DNA of 64,000 nucleotides from Rhodococcus sp. HNM0563 (GCF_012726195.1 NZ_JAASAF010000007.1:230223-294222), one strand, 5' to 3'; shown: positions 8,278 through 17,564, numbered from the stretch's first letter. Numbers and translations are program-made. Notes: generated from the sequence alone by a model not told the origin.

Positions 8278-9039
8278 ATGTCCGTACTCGACAGGTTCCG
8301 CCTCGACGGCCGCGTTGCGATCGTCACCGGCGCATCGTCCGGTCTCGGTGTCGCATTCGCACAAGCTCTCGCCGAAGCGGGCGCCGATGTCGTTCTCGCG
8401 GCGCGCCGCGCCGACCGGCTCGAGCAGACCGCAGAACTCGTCCGCGCCGCGGGACGACGCGCCGTTACGGTCGAGACCGACATCGCCGATCCCGAGCAGG
8501 CGCAGCGCATGGTCGACGTGGCCGTCGAGCAGCTCGGCAAGGTCGACGTCCTCATCAACAACGCAGGTATCGGCACCGCGGTGCCTGCCACCAAGGAAAC
8601 CCCCGATGAATTCCGGCGGGTCATCGACATCAACCTGAACGGATCGTACTGGGCGGCGCAAGCGGCCGGCCGTGTCATGCAGCCCGGTAGCTCGATCCTC
8701 AACATCTCCTCGGTGCTCGGCCTGACCACCGCGCGCCTGCCGCAGGCCGCGTATGCGTCGAGCAAAGCCGCGATCATCGGCCTCACCCGCGACCTCGCTC
8801 AACAGTGGGGCGCCAGGAAGGGAATCCGCGTCAACGCGATCGCACCGGGCTTCTTCGAAACCGAGATGACGGATGAGTACCTGCCCGGCTACCTCGACAG
8901 CATGAAGCCGCGCATCGTTCTGGGTCGCACCGGCGATCCGGAAGAAATCGCCGCCACCGCAGTGTGGCTGGTGTCCGAGGCGGCCGGGTATGTCACCGGC
9001 CAGACCATCGTGGTCGATGGTGGCCTCACCATCAATTGA
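8278..9039 (+). CDS. SDR-family NAD(P)-dependent oxidoreductase
   Basis: 253 residues from the ATG at 8278, which has GAGGAG upstream; a longer in-frame extension back to 8182 lacks support because it overlaps the terminator. Classical short-chain dehydrogenase: cofactor motif TGASSGLG (residues 17-24), NNAG (95-98) and catalytic Ser145, Tyr159, Lys163 (YASSK). The C-terminus ends in the usual VDGG region. Substrate is likely a hydroxy- or ketoacyl-CoA or a cyclic alcohol, judged only by neighbours. The next SDR gene starts 25 bp later. Confidence 0.85.
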   Translation: MSVLDRFRLDGRVAIVTGASSGLGVAFAQALAEAGADVVLAARRADRLEQTAELVRAAGRRAVTVETDIADPEQAQRMVDVAVEQLGKVDVLINNAGIGTAVPATKETPDEFRRVIDINLNGSYWAAQAAGRVMQPGSSILNISSVLGLTTARLPQAAYASSKAAIIGLTRDLAQQWGARKGIRVNAIAPGFFETEMTDEYLPGYLDSMKPRIVLGRTGDPEEIAATAVWLVSEAAGYVTGQTIVVDGGLTIN

Positions 9040-9064
9040 CCGCATCACTTCACGGAGGTTTGCA

Positions 9065-9823
9065 GTGAGCTCAACAGTCCGCACCGCCATCGTCACCGGA
9101 GCCGCACGCGGTATCGGTGCTGCAGTCGCCAAGCGTCTGGCCGCCGACGGCATGCAGGTCGCCGTCCTCGACCTGGACGCCGCGTCGTGCGCCGACACCG
9201 TCTCCGCCATCGAGGCCGCCGGCGGTAAGGCCCTCGCCGTGGGCGCCAACGTCGCAGACGAAGCCTCCGTCGCCGCTGCTGTCGAGAAGGTCGCCGAGGA
9301 GCTGGGCGAACCCACCGTGCTGATCAACAACGCGGGCATCACGCGCGACAACCTGCTGTTCAAGATGACGGTCGAAGACTGGGACGCCGTCATGAGCGTT
9401 CACCTGCGTGGCGCTTTCCTCATGTCGCGCGCCACCCAGAAGTACATGGTGGACAACAAGTTCGGCCGCATCGTCAATCTGTCGAGCACGTCGGCGCAGG
9501 GCAACCGCGGCCAGGTCAACTACTCGGCCGCCAAGGCAGGCATGCAGGGCTTCACCAAGACCCTCGCCGTCGAGCTGGGCAAGTTCGGTGTCACCGCAAA
9601 CGCGATCGCCCCGGGCTTCATCGCAACCGAGATGACCGCCGCGACCGCCGAGCGCGTCGGTGCGTCGTTCGAGGATTACAAGGCAGCGGCCGCCTCGCAG
9701 ATCCCCGTCGCACGTGTCGGTGAGCCCGAGGACATCGCCCACACCGCTTCGTTCCTCGCCTCCGAAGGCGCAGGCTTCGTGTCGGGTCAGGTCATCTACG
9801 TTGCCGGTGGCCCGAAGGACTGA
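9065..9823 (+). CDS. FabG-like SDR (3-ketoacyl reductase type)
   Basis: 252 residues from the GTG at 9065, with GGAGG eight bases upstream. Classical SDR with TGAARGIG (11-18), NNAG (88-91), the catalytic Ser near 140 and Tyr153/Lys157 (YSAAK). The overall sequence is FabG-like, so an acyl-thioester ketoreductase or the reverse dehydrogenase is plausible. It forms an operon with the preceding SDR. Its last 32 bp overlap the end of the convergent BVMO gene, an unusually tight convergent arrangement. Confidence 0.85.
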   Translation: MSSTVRTAIVTGAARGIGAAVAKRLAADGMQVAVLDLDAASCADTVSAIEAAGGKALAVGANVADEASVAAAVEKVAEELGEPTVLINNAGITRDNLLFKMTVEDWDAVMSVHLRGAFLMSRATQKYMVDNKFGRIVNLSSTSAQGNRGQVNYSAAKAGMQGFTKTLAVELGKFGVTANAIAPGFIATEMTAATAERVGASFEDYKAAAASQIPVARVGEPEDIAHTASFLASEGAGFVSGQVIYVAGGPKD

Positions 9824-11615
9824 CCTCGTCGTCGGTCGCGGGGACGAGGACATCGCTCATATCGCCCTCGCGCCACCGCGAGATCACACGATGAAATGCG
9901 ACAGGGCCGGGCGCGTACGACGATGATGTCGTGCGCGTCCCTTCCCCGTTGTAATAGCCCGGCGTGCACTCGGTCAGGAACGCCGAATTATCGACCGCGT
10001 TCTCGGCGACCGTCTCACACCACCCTTGCTCCGCCTCCGCCGTCGGCTCCACCCACTTCGCACCGGTCTTGTCGGCCATCGCGATGACCGCTGCGATGTG
10101 GGTCGCCTGATCCTGCAGCACGTGAGAGATGTTGACCGAGTTCCCATTCTGAATCGACGCCAAGTGGAACAGGTTGGGGAAGCCGTGGGTGTAGAAGCCG
10201 TGCAATGTGCGCGGACCCCGCGCCCACGCTTCGAGCAGCGTCCTCCCGTTTCGCCCGTAGACCGGTAGCGTGCCGGACAGCACGCCCGAGATCCCGACCT
10301 CGAATCCGGTGGCGAAGATGACGCAGTCGACCTCGTACTCCGCCTCGCCCACCACGACTGCGTTCTCGGTCATCCGGGTGATTCCGCCGTGGTCCGCTGT
10401 GTCCACGAGCGTCACGTTCGGCCGGTTGAACGTCGGCAGATACAGGTCGCTGAAACCGGGGCGCTTACACATGTACCGGTACCAGGGCTCGAGCGCTTCC
10501 GCGGTTGCCGGATCGTCGACGACCTTCCTGATACGGGCGCGCATCTTGTTCATCGTCACGAAGTCGGCCAGCTCGTCGCGACGTTCGCGCTCGGCAGGGT
10601 CGAGGGAGGTATCCAGCGCGCCGGTCATCATCTTGCGTTGAAGGCGGGCGTTTGCGGTCCACCCGTCCTGGACGAGGTCCTCGGCGGTGTCCTCCCCGGA
10701 GATGATGGCCAGAAAGTTGTCCATCCGCTCGCGTTGCCAACCGGGTTGCAGTGTGGCCACCCACGCGGGATCGGTCGGGCGGTTGTCGCGTACGTCCACG
10801 GTCGACGGAGTCCGCTGCATCACGAACAGATGCTCTGCGCCTTCGGCGACGTGCGGAACGATCTGGAGGCCGGTCGCGCCGGTGCCGACCACCGCGACGC
10901 GCTTGTCGGCGAGCCCGGTCAGCCCGCCGTCGGGACCGCCACCGGTGTACGCGTAGTCCCAACGGCTGGTGTGGAAGGTGTGACCGCGGAAATCTTCGAT
11001 ACCGGGAATGCCGGGCAGTTTCGCTTGGGTGAGTGTCCCCGAGGATGCGATGACGTAGCGGGCGCGGATGATGTCGCCGCGGTCGGTGCGCACCGTCCAC
11101 TCGACGGCGTCTTCGTCCCACGTGAAGTCGGTCGCCCGGGTGTGGAAGACGGCATCGCGATAGAGGCTGTAGTGCTCGGCGATGGCAACCGCGTGCTGCC
11201 GGATCTCCTCGCCGGGGGCGTACCGCCATTTCGGGATGTACCCGATCTCTTCCAACAAAGGCATGTACACGTACGACTCGATGTCGCAGTGGATACCGGG
11301 ATAGCGGTTCCAGTACCAGGCGCCGCCGAAATCGCCGGCCTCGTCCATCATGCGGATGGATTCGAACCCGGCCTCGCGCAAGCGGGCACCGGCCAGAAGG
11401 CCGCCGAACCCGCCACCGATGACGAGTACCTCGACGCGGTCGGTCAGCGGGTCGCGCTCGACACGTTCGGTGTACGGGTCGTGCATGTAGTAGCCGAACT
11501 TGCCCGCTGCGCGCTGGTACTGCGCATTGCCCTCCGGCCGGATGCGTCGATCTCGTTCGTGTCTGTACTTCGCGCGTAAGGCGTCGACGTCGAGTGGTGT
11601 TGTCGATTCGGGCAC
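9792..11615 (-). CDS. Baeyer-Villiger monooxygenase 1 (CPDMO/PAMO-like clade)
   Basis: A 607-residue flavin monooxygenase starting at a GTG with GGGAGG upstream. It inserts oxygen next to a ketone to make an ester or lactone using FAD and NADPH. Seen: FAD Rossmann motif GGGFGG (67-72), FGGAWYWNRYPG, the BVMO fingerprint FRGHTFHTSRW (209-219), the NADPH Rossmann motif GTGATG (244-249) and the late ATGF. Length and motifs fit the type I group with ~60 extra N-terminal residues. It lies downstream of an IclR gene on the same strand and overlaps the convergent SDR gene by 32 bp. The BVMO at 34.7 kb is of the same general type; the one at 27.8 kb is not. Confidence 0.92.
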   Translation of the reverse strand: MPESTTPLDVDALRAKYRHERDRRIRPEGNAQYQRAAGKFGYYMHDPYTERVERDPLTDRVEVLVIGGGFGGLLAGARLREAGFESIRMMDEAGDFGGAWYWNRYPGIHCDIESYVYMPLLEEIGYIPKWRYAPGEEIRQHAVAIAEHYSLYRDAVFHTRATDFTWDEDAVEWTVRTDRGDIIRARYVIASSGTLTQAKLPGIPGIEDFRGHTFHTSRWDYAYTGGGPDGGLTGLADKRVAVVGTGATGLQIVPHVAEGAEHLFVMQRTPSTVDVRDNRPTDPAWVATLQPGWQRERMDNFLAIISGEDTAEDLVQDGWTANARLQRKMMTGALDTSLDPAERERRDELADFVTMNKMRARIRKVVDDPATAEALEPWYRYMCKRPGFSDLYLPTFNRPNVTLVDTADHGGITRMTENAVVVGEAEYEVDCVIFATGFEVGISGVLSGTLPVYGRNGRTLLEAWARGPRTLHGFYTHGFPNLFHLASIQNGNSVNISHVLQDQATHIAAVIAMADKTGAKWVEPTAEAEQGWCETVAENAVDNSAFLTECTPGYYNGEGTRTTSSSYAPGPVAFHRVISRWREGDMSDVLVPATDDEVSPSGHRQRR

Positions 11616-11638
11616 CGCGTAAGGCCTCCCGTTCAGGG

Positions 11639-11651
11639 GATGTCCGACATC
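11639..11651. promoter_or_regulatory. Candidate operator before BVMO 1
   Basis: A perfect 13-bp inverted repeat GATGTC-C-GACATC lies 24 bp upstream of the BVMO start, directly next to a second short inverted repeat (ATCAC-N4-GTGAT). This is the 90-bp gap between the IclR gene and the BVMO, so IclR control is a reasonable guess. Confidence 0.35.
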
Positions 11652-11705
11652 ACTTTCGTGATCGGGGACCTTACGCCAAATTCCCGCACTATTGCGATAG
11701 GAATT

Positions 11706-12398
11706 TCAGTATTTCGAAACGAGGTTCTCTGCAGCGAGTCGGCGCCAGGTCTCGGCGGCTGCGGTCTGCGCGGATGACATCATTCGTTTGTCGCGTACGC
11801 GGTCGGCCGGACCGAACACCGATAGCGCTGCTGCCTCGGTTCCGCCGATCTTTCCGATAGGCACGGCGACGCAGCTGAAGCCCTTCACACAGCGTTCCGG
11901 GTCGTAGGCCAGACGAAGTTCACGCACTCTCGTGAGTTCGGGGCAGTCCACCTCGGTGGGATCGCCGAGAGCCAGCAATGCCTTGCCGATCGTCGACGAA
12001 GTTATGGGGAGCCGGTCGCCGACGCGTGACCGAACCAGCGGGACCGCCTCGCCACCGACCTTCTCGAGATAAACCGCCTCGGACCCGTCCCGCACTGCGA
12101 GGTGGACGACGCATCCCGTCGTCCGATGCAACTGGCGCAGGCTGGGCAGAGCAGCGCGACGCAGGGCATTCTGCTGTGCAGCCGCCGCGCCGAGCTCGAT
12201 CATTCGCATTCCCAGCTGGTAGTTCATGCCCTCGCGATACACCCAGCGGAGTGCAACGAGCTGTTCGAGTGCGCGGTGCACCGAGGTGCGCGGGAGCCCG
12301 GTGGCCGCGACGATCTGCGACAGATTCAGGCGGTCCGCGCCCTCGAACACGTCGAGGATCACGGCTGCACGCTGCAGAGTTCCCGTAGGTCCCTCCAT
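11706..12398 (-). CDS. IclR-family regulator
   Basis: A 230-residue IclR protein with N-terminal winged HTH (LNLSQIVAATGLPRTSVHRALEQL, residues ~24-47) and a C-terminal effector domain containing VHLAVRDG, AVYLEKVGG and SSTIGKALLA. IclR proteins commonly activate or repress catabolic genes in response to aromatic or organic acids. It is divergent from an SDR/epimerase pair and upstream of BVMO 1, so it could control either side. No ligand can be inferred. Confidence 0.88.
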   Translation of the reverse strand: MEGPTGTLQRAAVILDVFEGADRLNLSQIVAATGLPRTSVHRALEQLVALRWVYREGMNYQLGMRMIELGAAAAQQNALRRAALPSLRQLHRTTGCVVHLAVRDGSEAVYLEKVGGEAVPLVRSRVGDRLPITSSTIGKALLALGDPTEVDCPELTRVRELRLAYDPERCVKGFSCVAVPIGKIGGTEAAALSVFGPADRVRDKRMMSSAQTAAAETWRRLAAENLVSKY

Positions 12399-12519
12399 CC
12401 GGCTCTCCCTTCCTCATTCCTGAACATGGTTAACACACCGTCGAGTGCGTAGAGGTGATTCTTCCGCTTACCGGAATCGGAGCTGTCCTTCCTGACGCGA
12501 AGTGCGGTGTACTCCGTCC

Positions 12520-13335
12520 ATGCCGAATCCCTCATGTATGACTCCGGGCGCGATGCTGGCGGGTCGTCGAGCTGTCGTGACCGGCGGTGCCGCGGGCATC
12601 GGCGCTGCGATCGCGAGGTCGTTCGCCGCCCACGGCGCCGATGTGCTCGTTGCGGACATCGAGCCGGTCGGTTCGCTCGAGTTCGACACCGCGGCGGGCG
12701 GGGAGATCACCGCCGTCGAGTGGGATGTGTGTGAGGGATCGTGTCCGCCCGAACTCGTCGAGCACCGGCCGGACGTGCTGGTCAACAACGTCGGCCACTA
12801 TCTGCAGCCACCGCACGCATTCACCACCAACTCGCCGTCGCTGTGGGACGAGCTGCACGACATCAACTTCGCGCACATCCTGCGACTGACCCATGCGCTA
12901 CTACCGGGCATGATCGAACGTGGCCACGGGTCGATCATCAACCTGACCACCGTCGAAGCCCACCGTGCGATTCCAGGCCACACCGTGTACTCCGCCTACA
13001 ACGCTGCGTTGACGCAATTCACCCGCTCGCTGTCGGCCGAGGTCGGCCCAGCCGGCATCCGGGTCAACGCGATCGCCCCGGACCTCATCGAGTCCGTGCA
13101 GGTTCCCTACGCGACGCTCGTGCCCGAGGAAGACCTGCCGCTGTGGCCGAACTGGTCGCCGCTCGGCGGTCCCGGGCAGCCCGAGGACGTCGCGGGTGTT
13201 GCGCTGTTCCTCGCCTCCGACCTGTCCGGGTTCGTCACCGGAGGCACCATCCACGTCGACGGCGGTACGCATTCGTCCGGTGGATGGGTGCCCCGCAACT
13301 CCGGCGGCTGGACCAACCGTCCCCGCAATCCCTGA
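12520..13335 (+). CDS. SDR-family oxidoreductase
   Basis: About 271 residues; the start is uncertain because no good ribosome site precedes the candidate starts at 12502, 12520, 12538 or 12553. SDR features: TGGAAGIG near residue 26, NNVG, Tyr-x3-x-type catalytic stretch (VYSAYNAA, with Asn where Lys is usual) and a C-terminal VDGGTHSSGGW. The YxxxK Lys position reads N in YSAYN, so either YSAYNAA aligns differently or the catalytic Lys is replaced; this needs an alignment. It is divergent from the IclR gene and followed after 25 bp by an epimerase-like gene. Confidence 0.75.
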   Translation: MPNPSCMTPGAMLAGRRAVVTGGAAGIGAAIARSFAAHGADVLVADIEPVGSLEFDTAAGGEITAVEWDVCEGSCPPELVEHRPDVLVNNVGHYLQPPHAFTTNSPSLWDELHDINFAHILRLTHALLPGMIERGHGSIINLTTVEAHRAIPGHTVYSAYNAALTQFTRSLSAEVGPAGIRVNAIAPDLIESVQVPYATLVPEEDLPLWPNWSPLGGPGQPEDVAGVALFLASDLSGFVTGGTIHVDGGTHSSGGWVPRNSGGWTNRPRNP

Positions 13336-13360
13336 TCCACGATCCGAAAGAGACAGCATC

Positions 13361-14278
13361 ATGAAAATTCTGGTTGTCGGCGGCACCGGCATGATCGGCG
13401 CCCACGCCGCACTCGAACTGCGCGAACACGGCGACGACGTCACGGTCGCGGGACGCGGTCCACTTCCCGACGACTCGCTCGTCGCCGATTTTCCGCTGCT
13501 GACCGGTGATTACACGGTGCCGACCTTCACCCGCGAACAATTGTCCGGTTTCGAGGCCGTCGTCTTCGCTGCCGGCCAGGATCCGCGACACAAGCCACGC
13601 GAGGACGACGACGAGCTGAAATTCTGGGAGACCACACAAAGTGTGGGTGTGCCACGTTTCGCCCAACTAGCGAAGGACGCGGGCGTCGGGCGGTTCGTGC
13701 AGGTCGGAAGTTACTACCACCAGGTGCGTCCGGATATCGCCGAGACCAACCTGTATGTCGCGGCACGCAAGGCCGCCGACGAGGGCGCCCGTGCGCTAGC
13801 CGACGAGTCGTTCAACGTCTGTACGCTCAATCCGCCGTCGATCCTCGGTGTCGTGCCGGGTGCCTCCACCCGCCGCTACCGGAAGATGGTCTCGTGGGCC
13901 GCAGGCAACGAGCCGCAGATTCCCGATTTCGCTCCGCCCGGAGGTACCAACTACCTGTCTGCCCGTTCGCTCGCGCAGGCGATCCGCGGCGCTGTGCATC
14001 ACGGCGAGTCCGGGAAGGCGTACCTGATCGGCGACGAGAACCTCACCTACCGGAGCTTCTTCCAGATGATGGTCGACGCCGCAGGCGGGAACCGCGAGAT
14101 CGCGGTGAAGGACGAGTCGCACCCCTTGCTGTCGGACGCCGCGATCGTTCAGGGCCGCGGCAACACGCTGGCGTACGAGCCGGATGCGGACGAGACGGCG
14201 CTGCTCGGCTACGACCGCAACGATTGCCGCCGCGCGGTCGAGGAGATGGTTGCTGCGGTCGTCGCTGCCACCCAGTGA
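13361..14278 (+). CDS. NAD(P)-dependent epimerase/dehydratase-like (extended SDR)
   Basis: 305 residues from the ATG at 13361, with GAAAGAG upstream. The N-terminus is a Rossmann fold with GGTGMIG (8-14). A catalytic Tyr-x-x-x-Lys can be seen in YVAARKA. The middle and C-terminal parts resemble atypical extended SDRs that act on nucleotide sugars, cinnamoyl-type alcohols or hydroxysteroids. Its position directly after the SDR gene suggests joint action on the same substrate. Confidence 0.75.
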   Translation: MKILVVGGTGMIGAHAALELREHGDDVTVAGRGPLPDDSLVADFPLLTGDYTVPTFTREQLSGFEAVVFAAGQDPRHKPREDDDELKFWETTQSVGVPRFAQLAKDAGVGRFVQVGSYYHQVRPDIAETNLYVAARKAADEGARALADESFNVCTLNPPSILGVVPGASTRRYRKMVSWAAGNEPQIPDFAPPGGTNYLSARSLAQAIRGAVHHGESGKAYLIGDENLTYRSFFQMMVDAAGGNREIAVKDESHPLLSDAAIVQGRGNTLAYEPDADETALLGYDRNDCRRAVEEMVAAVVAATQ

Positions 14279-14535
14279 GACCGGAGCAGTAAGAGCGGCT
14301 TCCGCGACACCAAGAGAGCGTTCGGACCGGCGGGGTGTGATCGACACAGGGGTGGCCCGCGGTGTAGAGGCGATATCGCGAGTGCCGTTGCTGTCCAACA
14401 TCACCGGTGACCTCGGTAGCCCGAATCCTCCGGGCTGGACCGTGGACATTCCGCTCGAGTTCGATCTCGCGGCCGGTAGATCGGGCTCGCGGTCGCTGCA
14501 CCGGTGGCTCCGTCGCATGGCAGGATGGTGCCACC

Positions 14536-15612
14536 ATGAACAACGACCTCGACCGCGGAATCGCTGAGGGCGACCTGTGGACCACTTCCCGCGTTGCCCA
14601 ATTTCTGGGCATCAGTCGCCAGGCAATCAACAAGAGGGTGCGTAATCGGAAGTTGCTCGGCTATCGCGGTAAGGGGACGACACTCTTCCCGGCGTGGCAG
14701 TTCGATCCGCAGACCTGCCACCCGCGTCCGGAGGTCGAGGAGTTCCTCGCGGCATTCGCGGACGGGGAGTACGACCCCAAGGTGATCGCGCGCTGGTCGA
14801 CCACACCTGATCCGGATCGGGGCGTCACGCCGGTGGAGTTACTGAGGGGCGCCGAGACGAGGAAGGTCGCACTCGCGCTGGCGAGGAGTTTTCGGGCAGC
14901 CGACAGTGCGGCGTCCGACGAGGAGGAGCACCCGGCACCGGACGATCCGGCGGCGCCGGTGAACCCCGACCCGGAGGAATCAGGGAAAGAATTCGACAAG
15001 CCGGTGGCGGGGTGGATCCCCCAACGAGCCGACTCCGCAGGCCCGCGGCATGCAATCCTCATGGCCGCTGCAGACCTCTTCGCTCGCAAGGGCCCGGCGA
15101 AAGTCACGCTTCGCGAGGTCGCCGCCGAGGCCGGTGTCACCTACGGCCTGATTCATCGGTTCTTCAAGTCGAAGGAGAACCTCCTCACGAGCGTGATGCA
15201 GTTGTTCGTCGAGTACGCCGCAGTGGCCCTCACCGAGGAGGACAACGTCTACGCGGCGATCGACAATTCCTTCGGCGCCAACGTCGATTCGGGCCAATTC
15301 GGTCGGATGTTGATGTGGTCGATCTGCGAAGGCGCAACGCCGGAGCGACTGTTCAGAACCGACATCCGATCGCGCGGATATCGCAATCAGGTGGAATCGC
15401 TGTGGAGAAATCCGGTGCCTCCACCCGCGCGCACTGATTTCGACTCTCGGGTCGTCGCTGCATTGATCGCCTTGATCGGCGCGACATGGGATCCGTACGA
15501 GCCCTATCTGACAACTCTCGCCGACAATTCGGACCGTACTCCCGAGGAAGTGCGGCAGGAGGTCACCGACATCCTCAAGGTACTCGCGTACGCGACACGT
15601 CCGCATGAATAG
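14536..15612 (+). CDS. Fusion regulator 1: Xre/MbcA-like HTH region + TetR domain
   Basis: 358 residues from the ATG at 14536. Residues ~14-118 are not part of a normal TetR protein: LWTTSRVAQFLGISRQAINKRV is a helix-turn-helix, then LFPAWQFD, then WSTTPDPDRGVTPVELLRG and a final Ala-rich helix. That order matches HTH proteins of the Xre/MbcA/ParS antitoxin group. An acidic Pro-rich linker (119-160) leads to a full TetR HTH (about 170-220: ARKGPAKVTLREVAAEAG, then VTYGLIHRFFKSKENLL) and ligand domain. It therefore has two DNA-binding modules. A paralogue lies at 19.4 kb. It is a candidate regulator of the composite operators in this cluster. Confidence 0.85.
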   Translation: MNNDLDRGIAEGDLWTTSRVAQFLGISRQAINKRVRNRKLLGYRGKGTTLFPAWQFDPQTCHPRPEVEEFLAAFADGEYDPKVIARWSTTPDPDRGVTPVELLRGAETRKVALALARSFRAADSAASDEEEHPAPDDPAAPVNPDPEESGKEFDKPVAGWIPQRADSAGPRHAILMAAADLFARKGPAKVTLREVAAEAGVTYGLIHRFFKSKENLLTSVMQLFVEYAAVALTEEDNVYAAIDNSFGANVDSGQFGRMLMWSICEGATPERLFRTDIRSRGYRNQVESLWRNPVPPPARTDFDSRVVAALIALIGATWDPYEPYLTTLADNSDRTPEEVRQEVTDILKVLAYATRPHE

Positions 15613-15684
15613 CATCTTCGATGCTATGACTTGCAGGTGTTTTCGCTGTGGTCCCGTGGGCTGAGGTGCGGCACGAGTTTTCGC

Positions 15685-15725
15685 GTCGCCCCTCGGCCGG
15701 ACAGCCTGTCCGGCCGAGGGGCGAC
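15685..15725. terminator. Bidirectional hairpin between convergent genes
   Basis: A nearly continuous 41-bp palindrome (GTCGCCCCTCGGCCGGACA on the left, its complement on the right, with a GCC centre). It sits between the fusion regulator and the convergent SRPBCC gene. There is no T-run on either side, so it would be an actinobacterial stem-only terminator. Confidence 0.7.
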
Positions 15726-15745
15726 GGGGGTGTTCATCTGTTGAT

Positions 15746-16240
15746 TCAGCGCTGACGTTCGGCGTAGAGGGCATCGCAGTGCTTTTTCAGGGCCACCGCT
15801 GTCTCGTCGAACGCGCGTAGGACCCAGGCGCCGGTGTCTTCCATGATCTGGTGTGCTTCTTCTCCGAGGAAGGCGTCGGTGGAGTAGTAGCGACAACGGT
15901 TCTCGTCGATCTGCTCGATGACCTGGTCGCGCCGGGCAGCCTGCCGGGACTCTGTGGTGGGGAGCAATTCCCATGACAACAGCCGCTCTGGCACGACGGC
16001 GCAGACGTATTCGACCCACGGGAACGGTTCTGTCCCGCCTGAGTAGTCGGTGAGCAACATCTCGATGGGAGCGCCGATTTCCAGGGTCGATTTCGCGGAG
16101 ATGCAGAACGGGTTCCAGTCGGGATAGCGTTCGAGATCGACGAGTACTTGCCAGACCAGGGTTGCGGGTGCATCGATCTCGACCGTCACGGAGCGCACGG
16201 TGGTGGCCGGATCGTATTCAGGGATGGTCAATTCGGACAT
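15746..16240 (-). CDS. SRPBCC (START-like) domain protein
   Basis: 164 residues from the ATG at 16240, with GGAG upstream; a longer frame is open upstream but overlaps the gap to the next gene. The sequence matches the SRPBCC fold: IDAPATLVWQVLVDLERYPDWNPF at the start, a central WVEYVCAVVPERLLSWEL and a long C-terminal helix. Such proteins bind hydrophobic ligands or act as cyclases. It follows the old yellow enzyme gene by 85 bp on the same strand, so it may bind a cyclic intermediate of the same pathway. Confidence 0.8.
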   Translation of the reverse strand: MSELTIPEYDPATTVRSVTVEIDAPATLVWQVLVDLERYPDWNPFCISAKSTLEIGAPIEMLLTDYSGGTEPFPWVEYVCAVVPERLLSWELLPTTESRQAARRDQVIEQIDENRCRYYSTDAFLGEEAHQIMEDTGAWVLRAFDETAVALKKHCDALYAERQR

Positions 16241-16325
16241 ATGAACTCCAAGGTGGGATTGGGTCGGTGCACCTCGTGCGGGTGCGGCGACATGGATGTA
16301 CGGGTTCGTTGCAGGGGAGGTGGGA

Positions 16326-17429
16326 TCACACGCCGGCCGGGACATACCTGGGATAATCGACGTAACCTGCTGTGCCACCGCCGTAATAGGAGTCCCGGTC
16401 GGGTGGTGTCAGAGGCCATCCGTAGCGTATGCGATCGACCAGGTCGGGGTTGGAGATGAAGGGTTGCCCGAATGCGGTGAGATCGATCAGGTTCTTATCA
16501 ATCAGGTCGTCCGCCAGTTCTCGGGTCATGCCGCCGGCAAGGATGATCGTTCCCGGGAACTCGGCGCGGAATCCGGTGAGAGTATCGACATCGATGACGC
16601 GACTTCCTGCGGGAAGCTGATCGACGAGGTGCACATAGGCGATCTCGCGCCGGGACAGTTCGGATGCCAGGTGCAGGTAAGTGTCGATGGCCTCGGGGTA
16701 GGAGGGCATGTCGAACAGCTCACTGAAAGGTGACAACCGGATACCGACGTGGCTGGAGCCGATCTTGTCGCTCACACAATCGACAGTTTCGAGGAGGAGA
16801 CGCGCACGATTCCGGATCGATCCGCCGTACCGATCGGTTCTCGTGTTGGTCGAGGGATTGAGGAACTGCTCGAACAGGTACCCGTTGGCACCGTGCAGTT
16901 CGATACCGTCGAAGCCTGCGTCGTCCGCATTCGCTGCCGCGGCCGAGAAGTCGAGAATCACTCGGTCCACTTCTTGTGTGGACAGTGGCCGAGGGGCGCT
17001 CACATCGACGAATCCGACGGTGCCGTCGTCGTTGAAGGCGAAGGTCTTGCCGCCGTCGGCCGGTACCGAGCTGGCTCCGACGGGCTGTTGCCTACCGGGC
17101 TGGAGCGACCTGTGTGAGAGTCGGCCTACATGCCAGAGCTGGGAGAAGATGCGGCCACCCTCGATGTGGACGGCATCCGTCACTGTACGCCAGCCGGCAA
17201 CCTGCACGTCGGACCAGATTCCGGGAACGTACGCATATCCCTGCGCTTCCGGGGAGATCGGCGTGCCCTCGGTGACGATCAGACCGGCCGTCGCGCGCTG
17301 GCGGTAGTACTCCGCAGTGTGTGGGCCTGCGACGGTGTCGACGCTGCGGGCACGGGTCATCGGAGCCATCACCATGCGGTTACCGAGCGTGATATCACCG
17401 AGTTGGTACGTGTCGAACAACAGAGTCAT
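16326..17429 (-). CDS. Old yellow enzyme-family alkene reductase
   Basis: 367 residues from the ATG at 17429, with AAGGAG upstream. FMN enzymes of this family reduce the C=C of enones with NADPH. Seen: NRMVMAPMTRARS near the start, SQLWHVGR, the active-site pair His/Asn in ELHGANGYLFEQFLNP, TDRYGGS and a late GQPFISNPDLV. It closely follows the N-ethylmaleimide/morphinone reductase pattern. In pathways where a BVMO attacks a saturated ketone, this step comes first. It lies downstream of the MFS permease on the same strand, past a small hairpin. Confidence 0.9.
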   Translation of the reverse strand: MTLLFDTYQLGDITLGNRMVMAPMTRARSVDTVAGPHTAEYYRQRATAGLIVTEGTPISPEAQGYAYVPGIWSDVQVAGWRTVTDAVHIEGGRIFSQLWHVGRLSHRSLQPGRQQPVGASSVPADGGKTFAFNDDGTVGFVDVSAPRPLSTQEVDRVILDFSAAAANADDAGFDGIELHGANGYLFEQFLNPSTNTRTDRYGGSIRNRARLLLETVDCVSDKIGSSHVGIRLSPFSELFDMPSYPEAIDTYLHLASELSRREIAYVHLVDQLPAGSRVIDVDTLTGFRAEFPGTIILAGGMTRELADDLIDKNLIDLTAFGQPFISNPDLVDRIRYGWPLTPPDRDSYYGGGTAGYVDYPRYVPAGV

Positions 17430-17484
17430 CGATATCTCCTTGGGAGGTTGATTCGAAGGCACTACGAAAGTTGCCCACCGTGAC

Positions 17485-17504
17485 GCCCTCGAGGCTCCGA
17501 GGGC
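17485..17504 (-). terminator. Small hairpin between MFS and old yellow enzyme genes
   Basis: GCCCTCG-N6-CGAGGGC forms a perfect 7-bp stem in the 135-bp gap between the two leftward genes. No T-run follows, so it may be an attenuating or processing hairpin rather than a full terminator. Confidence 0.4.
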
Positions 17505-17564
17505 ACAGGACGGGTTGTTCGGAAGCGATACTGCTTTGACGGGGGTACGTCTGGACCATCGGCG

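Noticed and set aside
8032-9393. Minus-strand frame of ~450 codons opposite thiolase and SDR genes
   Set aside because: Antisense shadow across three unrelated plus-strand features, including a terminator.
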